A stretch of 62,480 bases of DNA from Desulfosarcinaceae bacterium (GCA_030066015.1 JASJCL010000036.1:1-62480); one strand, 5' to 3'; positions 36,242 to 45,360 are shown, counted from the stretch's first letter. Made by a program: numbers and translations. Notes: a model not told the origin generated them from the letters alone.

Positions 36242-37132
36242 ATGGCTGATCGAAAAAAGGGCGGGAACCATCCGCAGCACAGGGCGCTCGTGGCCGTTCA
36301 CCTCGCTGTCGTACTCTTCGGCCTTTCAGGGCTGTTCGGTAAATTCCTCAGCCTGACACCGCTGACCATCGTCTTCGGGCGGACGGCCTGGGCATCCTTG
36401 GCCCTCATCGCCCTCTTGGCGGTGCGAGGAGAGATACGCCTGCCCCACCGTCCCGATAGAGCCCTCTTGGTGCTCAGCGGGGCGATCCTGGTGGCGCACT
36501 GGTACACCTTCTTTGCGTCGATCCAGGTCTCCAGCGTGGCCGTCGGCCTGGTGACCTTCTCCAGCTTCCCCCTTTTCGTCACCCTTTTGGAGCCCCTCTG
36601 CTTCAGGGAACCGCTGCGACGAAGGGATTTGGCAACCGCGTTATTGGTGGTGTTGGGACTGCTTCTGGTGGTTCCGAGTTACTCCTTCGCCAACCGCATC
36701 ACCCTAGGGGCGTTTTGGGGGACCTGCTCGGGAGCCAGCTTCGCCATTCTGGCGCTCATGAACCGCCGCTTCCGGCGGCACAACGCGACCCTGCCGATCG
36801 CCGCCGCCCAAAACAGCGTTGCTGCGGTGCTGCTGCTGCCAGTGGTTTGGCGCGGCGGCCTCCACCTGCGTGGGAACGATTTTATCTCCTTGATGTTTCT
36901 GGGGATCGTCTGCACCGCACTCGCCCATGCCCTCTTCATTTCGGGTCTCGCCCGCATCCGGGCTCAGACGGCCAGCGTGCTGGCCGGCCTGGAACCGGTC
37001 TACGGAATCGCTTTTGCGTATCTACTTCTCGGGGAGCGGCCTTCTCTGCGCACACTGCTGGGGGGCGGAGTCATCCTCACCGCCGTGATCCTGGCCAGCC
37101 GGAAAGAAGCGGCCATTGACGGATCGGTTTAG
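36242..37132 (+). CDS. EamA/DMT-family transporter
   Basis: The 296-residue protein has ten predicted membrane helices arranged as two EamA repeats (roughly residues 15-145 and 160-290), for example LFGLSGLFGKFLSLTPLTIV and ALFISGLARIRAQTASVLAG with the conserved LEPVYGIAFAYLLLGE motif. Substrates of the family are amino acids, nucleosides or other metabolites; none is indicated here. The stop overlaps the convergent ferredoxin gene by four bases. Confidence 0.85.
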   Translation: MADRKKGGNHPQHRALVAVHLAVVLFGLSGLFGKFLSLTPLTIVFGRTAWASLALIALLAVRGEIRLPHRPDRALLVLSGAILVAHWYTFFASIQVSSVAVGLVTFSSFPLFVTLLEPLCFREPLRRRDLATALLVVLGLLLVVPSYSFANRITLGAFWGTCSGASFAILALMNRRFRRHNATLPIAAAQNSVAAVLLLPVVWRGGLHLRGNDFISLMFLGIVCTALAHALFISGLARIRAQTASVLAGLEPVYGIAFAYLLLGERPSLRTLLGGGVILTAVILASRKEAAIDGSV

Positions 37133-37794
37133 TCCACGGATTCGCTTGCACCGGCCCCTTCGCGCCGCCACTGCAAGGCGCCCACCGGGCAGGCAGCGAC
37201 GCAGCGGCGGCATTCCGAGCAGCGCTTGTCGAGCGCCAAGTTGCTGGCGTAGTGACGTACCACGGTGTCGATGCCGCGTCCGGTAAAGCTGAATTGAGGA
37301 TGGTCGTTTCCGTTGCGGCAGGTACGCACGCAGCGCCCGCACAATACGCAGCGCCGGGGGTAGTGGTCGATGAAGGGGTGGTGTCTGTCGACCTCGTCGG
37401 GACGCGCAATGGCCATCAGCGGTTTGGGATGCAGGCCCACCTTGAGAAAGCGGGCGATGGATTGCAGCGCACAGGCCCGATTGGCATGGCAGCGCCTGCA
37501 GTCGATGTGATGGGCGGAAAGCAGCAGCCGCAGGGCCATCCGCTGTAAACGGCGCACCGCGGGCGTATCGGTCCGCACCTTCAGGGCCGACGCCACTCGG
37601 ATGGTGCAGGCGGGCTGCGGGGCGGGCACACCCGCGATCTCCACGAAGCATAAGCGACAGGCGGCCGCTGGCCTTGGCGCCTCTTCTAAATGGCAGAGGT
37701 GGGGAATATAGATGCCCTCGGCCAGGCAGGCTGCCAACAGCTGCTGGCCGGGCGGGACCGTCATGCGGTGGCCGTCGACGATCAGTTCTACCAT
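37129..37794 (-). CDS. HoxU/NuoG-N-like iron-sulfur subunit of a diaphorase
   Basis: The product is 221 residues from the ATG at 37794, coupled to the preceding gene by a TGATG overlap. It has a [2Fe-2S] ferredoxin domain (residues 1-75, Cys in IPHLCHLEEAPRPAAACRLC and later PACT), a His-Cys3 [4Fe-4S] site (HHIDCRRCHANRAC near 95-110) and two further [4Fe-4S] sites (CVLCGRCVRTC and CSECRRCVAACP). This is the electron wire of NAD-linked hydrogenases or formate dehydrogenases, without the catalytic domain that follows in NuoG or FdhA. Confidence 0.88.
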   Translation of the reverse strand: MVELIVDGHRMTVPPGQQLLAACLAEGIYIPHLCHLEEAPRPAAACRLCFVEIAGVPAPQPACTIRVASALKVRTDTPAVRRLQRMALRLLLSAHHIDCRRCHANRACALQSIARFLKVGLHPKPLMAIARPDEVDRHHPFIDHYPRRCVLCGRCVRTCRNGNDHPQFSFTGRGIDTVVRHYASNLALDKRCSECRRCVAACPVGALQWRREGAGASESVD

Positions 37795-39749
37795 CAGCCC
37801 TCCTCGGCGTTTTTGGGCGGGTCCGTTTGCGGACGCTCCACACGCGGTGCCAGCGCTGGCGGCGAAACGACCCGGACGGCATCGTACTGGGGTGGACAGG
37901 CCGCGATACACTCACCACACTGGATGCACAGATCTATGTCGATCCCCTTCTTGCGGGTGCTGGTGGTGAACACCGCCGCTACCGGGCAGACGCCCACACA
38001 CGCATCGCAGCCGCGGGCACATTTTTCCAGGTCGATGTAGTGGGCGATGAGGGGACGGCAGGTGAGGCCGGGGCAGCGCTGCTGCTCAAGGTGGGCGCGG
38101 TAGTCTTCGGCAAAATGGCGCAGGGAGGTCAGAACCGGATTCGGCGCTGTTTTGCCCAGGCCGCAGAGGGAGCCGTTGCAAATATCTTCGCTGAGGGTTT
38201 GCAGCAGTTCCAGGGCGCCCGCTTCGGCCTTCCCCTTGGTGAGGGCTTCCAGACAGGTCAGCAGGTGGTGGGTACCGATGCGGCAAAAGGCACATTTTCC
38301 GCAGGACTCCTTCTGGGTGAATTCAAGGAAGAAGCGGGCCACGTCCACCATGCAGCTCTCCGCGTTCATAACGACCAGTCCACCGGAGCCCATCATGGCG
38401 CCGGCCTCGGCCAGCGTGTCGAAGTCGATGGGGGTATCCAGAAACGTTTCGTTCAGGCAACCACCGGAGGGGCCGCCGATCTGGGCTGCCTTGAAGTGTT
38501 TCTGATCGGGGATGCCGCCGCAGACGTCGAAGATGAGATGGCGTAGGGTGACCCCCATGGGGATCTCCACCAAACCGGGATGGGTCACGTCGCCGACCAC
38601 CGAGAAGATCGCGGTGCCGGGGCTCTCAGCCGTGCCGATGCCGCGGAACCAGTCAGCCCCTTTTGCAATGATGGGGGGAACGATCGACAGCGTTTTGACG
38701 TTGTTGATCACCGTGGGGGCATCAAAGAGACCGCTGACCGACGGATAGGGCGGTCGGTGGCGGGGGGTGCCGCGGAATCCCTCCATGGAGCGGATCAGGG
38801 CGGTCTCTTCACCGCAGACGAAGGCACCCGATCCCTGGAAGATCTCGATCTCGATGCCGAAATGACTTCCTAGGATCGCGTCCCCCAGAAGGCCGTGTTG
38901 ACGTGCCTGAGCGAGGGCCACTTCAAGGGTTGACACGGCCAGTGGATATTCCGCACGGATATAGATCTTCGCACGGGAGGCGCCCACTGCATATGCGGCG
39001 ATCAACATCCCTTCGATCAGCTGATGGGGATTGCTCTCGATGAGGGTGCGGTCCATATAGGCGCCGGGATCTCCTTCGTCGGCATTGCAGATGAGGTGTC
39101 GCTCAGTGGCACTTTGAGAAGCGGCCAGCCGCCACTTCTCGCCGGTGGGATATCCCGCGCCCCCCCTTCCCCGCAGGCCGGCAGCGGTGATCCGCGCCAC
39201 GATTTCGGCAGGAGATAGCGCGAGGGCCGATGCCAAGGCACCGTAGCCGCCATCGGCCAGATAGGCGGCAATGGACGCGGGATCGATCCGGCCGCAGCGC
39301 TCCATGACGATCCGTTTCTCCAGGCCAAACCGGGCGAAATCGTTCACCGCCGGCAGTAGGTCGTTGGCTTCCATGGCGCCCATGACGTGTTCCAGGCAGG
39401 GATCGCCGCCGAGGAGAAAGTTGCGCACCAGCATGTGGACTTTGCCAGGGTTGACCTCATGGTAGAAGAGGGCGGGAAAGCCCGATTGGGGATGATCGAT
39501 GATCACCACCGGTTCGGCGTAGCAGTGGCCACAGCAGCCCACCGTGCGGAGCTCTGCCGGCAGCCCCTGCGTGGCGATCGCCTCGGCGAATGCCGCCTGG
39601 GTCTCCATGCCACCCGCGGCGATCCCGCAGGAAGCCAGCCCGACCGTAATCTGGATGGGATGGCCCGTCGCCCTCTGCCGTTCGCGCTGCTGGGCCTCGG
39701 CTTGCAACGCCGTCCAAGCTTCGAGGGGAGACGTTTCACTAGCGCTCAT
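37794..39749 (-). CDS. HoxF/NuoF-like NADH-binding diaphorase subunit
   Basis: The 651-residue protein oxidises or reduces NAD(P)H with FMN. An N-terminal thioredoxin-like [2Fe-2S] domain (SCGIAAGG...CCGHCYAEPV, about residues 35-90) is followed by the FMN/NADH site (GLRGRGGAGYPTGEKW and ICNADEGDPGAYMDR), the NuoF [4Fe-4S] site (ESCGKCAFCRIGTHHLL) and an extra C-terminal 2x[4Fe-4S] ferredoxin (CARGCDACVGVCP and CIQCGECIAACP). This is the HndC/HoxF layout. It overlaps the HoxE-like gene by 11 bases. GGGGGA precedes the start. Confidence 0.93.
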   Translation of the reverse strand: MSASETSPLEAWTALQAEAQQRERQRATGHPIQITVGLASCGIAAGGMETQAAFAEAIATQGLPAELRTVGCCGHCYAEPVVIIDHPQSGFPALFYHEVNPGKVHMLVRNFLLGGDPCLEHVMGAMEANDLLPAVNDFARFGLEKRIVMERCGRIDPASIAAYLADGGYGALASALALSPAEIVARITAAGLRGRGGAGYPTGEKWRLAASQSATERHLICNADEGDPGAYMDRTLIESNPHQLIEGMLIAAYAVGASRAKIYIRAEYPLAVSTLEVALAQARQHGLLGDAILGSHFGIEIEIFQGSGAFVCGEETALIRSMEGFRGTPRHRPPYPSVSGLFDAPTVINNVKTLSIVPPIIAKGADWFRGIGTAESPGTAIFSVVGDVTHPGLVEIPMGVTLRHLIFDVCGGIPDQKHFKAAQIGGPSGGCLNETFLDTPIDFDTLAEAGAMMGSGGLVVMNAESCMVDVARFFLEFTQKESCGKCAFCRIGTHHLLTCLEALTKGKAEAGALELLQTLSEDICNGSLCGLGKTAPNPVLTSLRHFAEDYRAHLEQQRCPGLTCRPLIAHYIDLEKCARGCDACVGVCPVAAVFTTSTRKKGIDIDLCIQCGECIAACPPQYDAVRVVSPPALAPRVERPQTDPPKNAEEG

Positions 39750-40308
39750 CGCGGTCCCCCATTTCCCTTCGCGCCTTCTCTTTTTCGATCTGGACCCGCA
39801 AGATGAGGCCCTCCACCTTTCCCGTCATCATGTGTCCATGAAGGGCGTCTCCCATCAGGGCGACCGGTGCCAGTGCACAGCAGCCGACGCAGGCCACCCG
39901 TTCGATGCTGAACTCGCGATCGGGCGTGGTCTCCCCCTCCTTAATCTCGAGCTTGCGCTCGAAGTGTTCCAGAATGATGTCGCCGCCCTTCACATGGCAG
40001 GCGGTACCCATGCAGACGCGCACCGGATGACGGCCAGGGGGGGTGAAACGGAATTGATTGTAAAAGGTGGCGACGCCGTATACTTCGGAAGGACTCAGGT
40101 GCAGATGCTGGGCGACCAGTTGGATCGCCGCCTGCGGCAGGTAGGAGAGGGCCTGTTGAACGCGTTGCAGCAGCGGGATCAGGTAGCGTCGCTGGGCCGG
40201 TATCTCTTTCAGCTCGCTGCGGATCGTCGCCAGCGCGGCGATCTCTTCTCTGTCGAGTCCCATCTCCATCAACATGGCAACCTGCTCAGAAACGGTCCAT
40301 GGCGCCAT
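39739..40308 (-). CDS. HoxE/NuoE-like [2Fe-2S] diaphorase subunit
   Basis: The product is 189 residues from the ATG at 40308; 40275 and 40329 are alternatives, and the N-terminus overlaps the upstream gene if the longer ones are used. The thioredoxin-like ferredoxin has the usual helical lead (LIPLLQRVQQALSYLPQAAI), the LSPSEVYGVATFYNQFRF motif and four cluster cysteines in CMGTACHVKGG and CVGCCALAP. It passes electrons from the FMN subunit. It lies between the cyclic-nucleotide-fold gene and the HoxF-like gene. Confidence 0.9.
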   Translation of the reverse strand: MAPWTVSEQVAMLMEMGLDREEIAALATIRSELKEIPAQRRYLIPLLQRVQQALSYLPQAAIQLVAQHLHLSPSEVYGVATFYNQFRFTPPGRHPVRVCMGTACHVKGGDIILEHFERKLEIKEGETTPDREFSIERVACVGCCALAPVALMGDALHGHMMTGKVEGLILRVQIEKEKARREMGDRDER

Positions 40309-40753
40309 AGGCGGCCTGAATGCGGTCACGCAGCAGAAAGCAGAGGCGCTCCATAACGTCGAACCCGAAATCGATGCGCTCGGTCATCATCCGGCGCAGG
40401 TCGTTGCCTTTGATCTTCAGCAGCAGACTGGGCTTTTCGCAGACCGCGCCCGACATGAGGATATGCGGCTCCCCCAGAAGCGCCGACCAACAGCCCAGGG
40501 TGCGGCCTTTCCCCAGCGTATCGATGATGACATGGCCTTCGCGTGCGCCCATGGTCATGGCGCGCTCCAAATGGATGTGGCCCTCGACGATGATATAGAG
40601 GTGTTCGCCATAGTCGCCCTGTTTGAATACCCAATCGCCGGCGTCGAAGCTCACTGCGCGGCACAAGGTGGCCACCTGGCGGAGGGAGTCGTCCTCTAAA
40701 TTTCGGAAGAATTTACTGTTTTTGAGTACCGTTAAGATCTCTTCGGTTTGCAT
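40286..40753 (-). CDS. cyclic-nucleotide-binding-fold protein without a DNA-binding domain (second of two)
   Basis: The product is 155 residues from the ATG at 40753, with AAAGGGGGT upstream. It is a single CRP-type beta-roll (FKQGDYGEHLYIIVEGHIHL and downstream strands) with a C-terminal helix and no HTH, so it is not a transcription factor. In the phosphate-binding cassette region it reads LGCWSALLGEPHIL: the usual Gly-Glu and the Arg that contacts the cyclic phosphate are absent. It may be a structural or protein-protein module. It is co-transcribed with the diaphorase genes. Confidence 0.85.
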   Translation of the reverse strand: MQTEEILTVLKNSKFFRNLEDDSLRQVATLCRAVSFDAGDWVFKQGDYGEHLYIIVEGHIHLERAMTMGAREGHVIIDTLGKGRTLGCWSALLGEPHILMSGAVCEKPSLLLKIKGNDLRRMMTERIDFGFDVMERLCFLLRDRIQAAYGAMDRF

Positions 40754-40827
40754 GGGTCCGACCCCCTTTCTTCGGGCGGGTGCAGCCGCCATTGACCGCG
40801 GCAGCATGCGCCGGTACGCCATTTTTC

Positions 40828-41244
40828 TCAGAGGAGTTCATAGGCGGACAGCAGCCGGTTGCCGAGGGCGCTGGCCAACTGTTTGTAGAAAATGGCGGCG
40901 CTGTCGGCGTGTTGATCAAGGAGGTGGCCGACGGCTTGGCAGTTGAACCGCAGGGCTGTCGTAGGCGCTTTGCATACCACAGTGGCCAGGTATCGGTGCT
41001 GGCGAATCAGCGCCGACCATCCGAAAATCTCGCCGACCCTGTCGCTGTTGTACACACTGCGACCGCTGCCGGGGAGCTGCATCTGAATCTTGCCCTTGAT
41101 CAGGACATAGAAGCTATCCGCGGTATCCTCCGCCGTGAAGATGACCTCACCCTCCCGGAACTCTTGTCTGACCGCTTTGGCCGTGATGGCCTGGATAACG
41201 CTCTGGCTCATCCCCCAGAACAGATCGGATTGCTTGAGATACAT
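40828..41244 (-). CDS. cyclic-nucleotide-binding-fold protein without a DNA-binding domain (first of two)
   Basis: The 138-residue single CNMP domain has GGGAGG upstream of its start. The core AEDTADSFYVLIKGKIQMQL is followed by a phosphate-binding-cassette-like VGEIFGWSALIRQHRYLATV that keeps the Gly-Glu pair and an Arg at the expected position. Ligand binding is therefore more plausible than for its neighbour. There is no HTH. It opens the tight part of the diaphorase run, 74 bases before the second CNMP gene. Confidence 0.85.
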   Translation of the reverse strand: MYLKQSDLFWGMSQSVIQAITAKAVRQEFREGEVIFTAEDTADSFYVLIKGKIQMQLPGSGRSVYNSDRVGEIFGWSALIRQHRYLATVVCKAPTTALRFNCQAVGHLLDQHADSAAIFYKQLASALGNRLLSAYELL

Positions 41245-41472
41245 TCCGCTGCCTCCCTTTGGGTGTGTCGATCGTCAATCTTATCGCGGGGTTTAATTGT
41301 CTGTCAATTCACTCGCCGGTCGTCGGGCAGACGTGGTACGCCACCGTCAAACCGTCTCGCGCATCGAACCGTCTGGGGAGAAGGTCCAACTGTGTGGTGG
41401 CGATGGTTCCCGGGATATGCTCTGGTCGCTGGGTGGGATGGGTGACCCGCGCGCTGGGCGAGATCGCCGTCG

Positions 41473-42264
41473 TCACACCAGTCGCTGGGGGTGGGTGAAG
41501 ATGAAGAGACCGTCGCGGCGGTCGAAACAGGCGATGGTGAGGCCCAGCGGCTGCGCCAGGGAGATCGCCATCTGGGTTGGGCGGGAGACGGCCAGGATCA
41601 CAGGTATTTTGGCGCGGGCCGTTTTCTGAACCATTTCATAGCTCACCCTCGAGGAGAGGGTCAGCAGGGCAGCCGCTTGAAGTCGGTCCTGCTGCACGAG
41701 CTGCCCCACGGCTTTGTCGAGCGCGTTGTGGCGACCGACGTCCTCGGCTACCGAGAGGCGCTGGAAATGGGCGTCGTATATGGCGGCGGCATGGGCGGCC
41801 TTCGTCTTCCAGCGCAGGGGCTGGTGATCCACAAGCTGCTCAAGGTGGTCGTAGCAACGCTTGGTGGGGAGATGGAGATCCGTGGTGACCGGCGTGATCT
41901 GTGACACCAGGTCCTCCACCAACTCCTTGCCGCAGATCCCGCAGCTGGACTGGCTGATATAGCCGCGGCGGTCCAAATTGGGACCCACCAGCCCAAGGCG
42001 ATTCGGCTTCAGCGTAATTGTCACCGTGTTGGTGTCCGCCCCATCGCAGAGCGCGATGGTTTGAATGTCATCCCGGGTATCGATGAGACCCTCTGCCAGG
42101 CAGAAACCGGTGGCATGCTCGATCTCCATTCCCGGGGTGCGCATGATGACGGCGTAGGGGTTGCCCTGCACGCGGATGGCCAGGGGTTCCTCGCCGATGA
42201 CGTGAAGCTCGGCAGCCTCGTTTCCGTTGGGATGCCAATGTCTGAATGTGGACGTATGGTGCAC
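41473..42264 (-). CDS. fdhD: formate dehydrogenase accessory sulfurtransferase FdhD
   Basis: FdhD passes sulfur from a cysteine desulfurase to the molybdenum or tungsten bis-MGD cofactor of formate dehydrogenases. The 263-residue product has the catalytic loop SSCGICGKELVED (CxxC, about residues 110-122), the GFCLAEGLI motif, and the cofactor-binding AEDVGRHNALDKAVG and SSRVSYEMVQKTARAKIP segments. It starts at GTG with AAAGGAA six bases upstream. No formate dehydrogenase catalytic gene is in the window; 228 bases separate it from the CNMP-diaphorase run. Confidence 0.93.
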   Translation of the reverse strand: MHHTSTFRHWHPNGNEAAELHVIGEEPLAIRVQGNPYAVIMRTPGMEIEHATGFCLAEGLIDTRDDIQTIALCDGADTNTVTITLKPNRLGLVGPNLDRRGYISQSSCGICGKELVEDLVSQITPVTTDLHLPTKRCYDHLEQLVDHQPLRWKTKAAHAAAIYDAHFQRLSVAEDVGRHNALDKAVGQLVQQDRLQAAALLTLSSRVSYEMVQKTARAKIPVILAVSRPTQMAISLAQPLGLTIACFDRRDGLFIFTHPQRLV

Positions 42265-42402
42265 CTCGGTTCCTTTCGAGAAAAGTGGCGGGCTGCGCTT
42301 CCTGCTAAGCTCTCGTATAGTAAGCGTCCTGGGGGAGCTTGTCCATATGCCACCTGCCGCCGCGAGGGTTGGTTAAAACCGGGCCGGGGAGCGGATTTTT
42401 TC

Positions 42403-42430
42403 TTGACAGGTTGGTCAAATCCTTTATTAT
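42403..42430 (+). promoter_or_regulatory. sigma-70-type promoter for rplU-rpmA
   Basis: A perfect TTGACA at 42403-42408 and TATTAT at 42425-42430 with 16 bases between, about 57 bases before rplU. AAGGAGG lies just upstream of the rplU start. Confidence 0.75.
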
Positions 42431-42486
42431 GGCGAATTTCAGATATCCGAGAGACTCATCTTTGCGTGTTAAGGAGGATCATTCCC

Positions 42487-42798
42487 ATGTATGCGGTGGT
42501 AGCCACTGGCGGCAAACAATATAAGGTAGCGGAAGGCGATACCCTGCGCGTCGAAAAACTCAAGGGCGATGTGGGGGCCGAGGTCGCCTTCGACAAGGTC
42601 CTGCTCTATTCCGATGGCGAGACCGTCAAGGTCGGCCAGCCGGTGGTTGAGGGGGCTACCGTACACGGTCATATCGTTGAGCAGAATAGGGCGAAAAAAA
42701 TCCTGGTCTTCAAGTACAAGCGGCGCAAGCGCTATCGTCGCAAACAGGGTCACCGCCAGATGTTTACGGCTGTCAAAATCGACAAGATCGAGGCATAG
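42487..42798 (+). CDS. rplU: 50S ribosomal protein L21
   Basis: The 103-residue ribosomal protein begins MYAVVATGGKQYKVAEGD and ends with the basic KYKRRKRYRRKQGHRQ block and FTAVKIDKIEA, typical of L21 throughout. The start is fixed by AAGGAGG. It is followed by rpmA and obgE, the usual order. Confidence 0.97.
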   Translation: MYAVVATGGKQYKVAEGDTLRVEKLKGDVGAEVAFDKVLLYSDGETVKVGQPVVEGATVHGHIVEQNRAKKILVFKYKRRKRYRRKQGHRQMFTAVKIDKIEA

Positions 42799-42975
42799 CA
42801 TCCGCCGATGCGCGGCAAGCGCAGGCCGGCGGCGGTTGGTCGGCCAGTATCGATGAAGCCGGTGGCTTTCGCACCACTCGACGCAGTGGGCGCCGGCACC
42901 GACACCTCACAGCACACAGATGTCGTCCAGGATGGCTCAGGGCGCCGGGGCGAGTGACGATCAAGGAGCAAGACA

Positions 42976-43230
42976 ATGGCACATAAGAAAGCGGGTGGTA
43001 GCTCAAAAAATGGTCGCGACAGTAATGGTCAGCGTCGCGGTGTCAAGCGCTATGGTGGTCAGACGGTACAGGCCGGCAACATCATCGTGCGTCAGCTGGG
43101 CACCAAGATCCATCCCGGTGAGAACGTCGGCGTCGGCAAGGACTACACCCTCTTCGCAAAGATCGATGGCGTTGTCACCTTCGAAAGAATGGGGCGCTCC
43201 CGTAAGCGAGTCAGCGTCTATGCGGCGTGA
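42976..43230 (+). CDS. rpmA: 50S ribosomal protein L27
   Basis: The 84-residue product begins [20 protein letters not shown], the N-terminal arm that reaches the peptidyl-transferase centre, with no cleavable Firmicutes-type extension. A spacer of 177 bases separates it from rplU. The obgE GTG overlaps its stop by four bases. Confidence 0.97.
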   Translation: MAHKKAGGSSKNGRDSNGQRRGVKRYGGQTVQAGNIIVRQLGTKIHPGENVGVGKDYTLFAKIDGVVTFERMGRSRKRVSVYAA

Positions 43231-44228
43231 AATTTATTGACGAGGCAAAGATTACCATAGAGTCCGGTAGCGGCGGAAAGGGGTGTGTATCCTTCCGCCG
43301 CGAGCGTTTTATACCAAAGGGTGGCCCTGACGGGGGAGACGGCGGTAGGGGCGCCGATGTGGTCTTCCTGGCCACCCAGCGCCGGCGAACCCTCCAGCAA
43401 TTCCGTTTCAAACGGGAATTCAAAGCCCCAGGCGGCGGCGCCGGCCAGGGGTCCCAGAAGAGCGGACGCAGCGGCCGGGACCTCGTCATTGAAGTGCCGC
43501 CGGGCACCCTCATTCGAGATGCCGAAAGCGGGGCACTTCTTTCAGATCTGGCCACGTCCGGCACCCGCTTCACCGCGGCCCGCGGCGGCCGTGGCGGACG
43601 GGGCAACGCCCGTTTCAAGACGTCCACCAATCGAGCCCCCCGCCACGCACAACCCGGCGAACCCGGCGTACGCCTGTGCCTTCACTTGGAGCTCAAACTG
43701 CTGGCCGATGTCGGCTTGGTCGGACTCCCCAACGCCGGCAAGTCCACGCTGATGAGGGCTCTCTCCGCAGCCACTCCCAAGGTTGGGGCCTATCCCTTCA
43801 CCACTCTGACGCCCCATCTGGGCGTCGTTCAGACCGATTGGGGCGAACCTTTCGTGGTGGCCGACATTCCGGGACTGATCGAGGGGGCCCACAAGGGCGC
43901 TGGCCTGGGCACCCGCTTCCTAAAGCACGTCGAACGTACCCGTGTGCTGGTGCATCTCCTGGACGCAGCGGGCATCGCACCATCCGATCCGCTCAAGGAT
44001 TATCACTTGATCAACGCCGAATTGTCGGCCCACAATGCCGACCTCGGTGCCAAGCCCCAGGTCGTGGTCCTCAATAAGATGGACCTGGCAGACGCTGCTG
44101 TCGGTGCCCGCCACTTCCAGGCGGCTGCCGAGGCCCTCGATCTGAGCGTCGTTACCATCAGCGCACGTGAGGGCCGGGGGCTCGAACCCTTGATCTCTCA
44201 CCTGCTGCGTCTGCTGACGCAAGCGTAG
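43227..44228 (+). CDS. obgE: Obg/CgtA GTPase
   Basis: Obg is an essential GTPase in 50S assembly and stress control. The 333-residue product has the glycine-rich Obg fold (residues 1-158, [13 protein letters not shown]...[10 protein letters not shown]) and a G domain with G1 [12 protein letters not shown]3 [10 protein letters not shown] and G4 NKMD. The optional C-terminal OCT domain is absent. It starts with GTG overlapping the rpmA stop (GTGA). Confidence 0.96.
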   Translation: MKFIDEAKITIESGSGGKGCVSFRRERFIPKGGPDGGDGGRGADVVFLATQRRRTLQQFRFKREFKAPGGGAGQGSQKSGRSGRDLVIEVPPGTLIRDAESGALLSDLATSGTRFTAARGGRGGRGNARFKTSTNRAPRHAQPGEPGVRLCLHLELKLLADVGLVGLPNAGKSTLMRALSAATPKVGAYPFTTLTPHLGVVQTDWGEPFVVADIPGLIEGAHKGAGLGTRFLKHVERTRVLVHLLDAAGIAPSDPLKDYHLINAELSAHNADLGAKPQVVVLNKMDLADAAVGARHFQAAAEALDLSVVTISAREGRGLEPLISHLLRLLTQA

Positions 44229-44263
44229 CCCAATCTCCCTGGTCACCGCAGAAGAGAAGGCCC

Positions 44264-44947
44264 ATGGCCCGCATCGGACTTTTTGGAGGAACCTTCAATC
44301 CCATCCATCGCGGACATATCGCCGTGGCCCGACAGCTGCGGGTGGATTTTCCCCTCGACCGCATCTACCTGATTCCCGCCCATATACCGCCCCATAAAGA
44401 TCGGGGAGCGCTTGCGCCTGCAGCCCATCGCCAGGCCATGATTCAGCTGGCGCTCGCGGAGATCGCGGACCAGGGGCTTCTGTTGTCCGACGCCGAGCTG
44501 CGGCGAGAAGGCCCCTCCTACACGGTGGACACGGTCGAATCGTTTCGCCAGGCACACGCCCCAGAGGATGAGCTCTACCTCGTCATGGGGGCCGATGCCT
44601 TCCTGGAATTGGACGCCTGGCGGCATTGGCGCGCCCTGCTGTGCGCCGTCAGCCTCATCGTCATGAGCCGTCCAGGCCCCGGCAGCGAACGCAACTGGGA
44701 AACATCCGCCCACTGGAAGCGTCTGGCGGCATATGCGTGCGAGCGCCTGGACGGCGCCTATCGCCTGCTGGCGGGCCCTTTCCGGCTGGAGCATCCCCAT
44801 TTACCGTCCATTTTCTTCGCCAGTGTACCGGCCTGGGACCTCTCCTCCAGCCAGGTGCGCCGCTGTTTGCAGGGGGGGGAATCCATCGTCCATCTTGTTC
44901 CCGAGCCCGTGGCGGCCTATATTGAATCCAAAGGACTTTATCGATGA
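44264..44947 (+). CDS. nadD: nicotinate-nucleotide adenylyltransferase
   Basis: NadD makes deamido-NAD from nicotinate mononucleotide and ATP. The 227-residue product shows GLFGGTFNPIHRGHIAVAR at residues 5-23, IPAHIPPHKDR, the SYTVDTVE motif, and a C-terminal SSSQVR-type motif written here as LSSSQVRRCLQ. It overlaps rsfS by four bases (ATGA), a conserved pairing. Confidence 0.95.
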   Translation: MARIGLFGGTFNPIHRGHIAVARQLRVDFPLDRIYLIPAHIPPHKDRGALAPAAHRQAMIQLALAEIADQGLLLSDAELRREGPSYTVDTVESFRQAHAPEDELYLVMGADAFLELDAWRHWRALLCAVSLIVMSRPGPGSERNWETSAHWKRLAAYACERLDGAYRLLAGPFRLEHPHLPSIFFASVPAWDLSSSQVRRCLQGGESIVHLVPEPVAAYIESKGLYR

Positions 44948-45360
44948 ACAGCAGCGATCCCGCCGATCCAACCCTGGAGCCCTTCATCGAGGCCATCCTG
45001 GCGCGCAAGGCCCACCGTCTGGTGGTGCTGGATGTGTCCGAGCTGACCTCCTTCGCCGACTATTTCGTAATCTGCAGCGGTCGCTCCAATCGTCAGGTCA
45101 CCGCTATCGCCGAACACCTCAAGCGGAGCTTGAAGAAGCAAGCCCTCACGCCCATCAGCGCTGACGGAATCCGCGAGGGGCAATGGGCCTTGCTGGACTA
45201 TGGGAACGTGATTATCCATGTTTTCTATGAATCGATGCGTGATTTCTACGACCTCGAAGGCCTCTGGTCCGATGCCGTCCGCATCCGCACCGCCGCCATG
45301 GAAGCCTACGAGGCGGAGGCCCTGAGCGGGCCCGTGGACGAAGAGTACCATATCGAATAA
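44944..45360 (+). CDS. rsfS: ribosomal silencing factor RsfS
   Basis: RsfS binds L14 and blocks subunit joining when nutrients run low. The 138-residue product has the family core DVSELTSFADYFVICSGRSNRQVTAI, the GQWALLDYGNVIIHVF strand and FYDLEGLW near the C-terminus. It is coupled to nadD by ATGA overlap. Confidence 0.95.
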   Translation: MNSSDPADPTLEPFIEAILARKAHRLVVLDVSELTSFADYFVICSGRSNRQVTAIAEHLKRSLKKQALTPISADGIREGQWALLDYGNVIIHVFYESMRDFYDLEGLWSDAVRIRTAAMEAYEAEALSGPVDEEYHIE

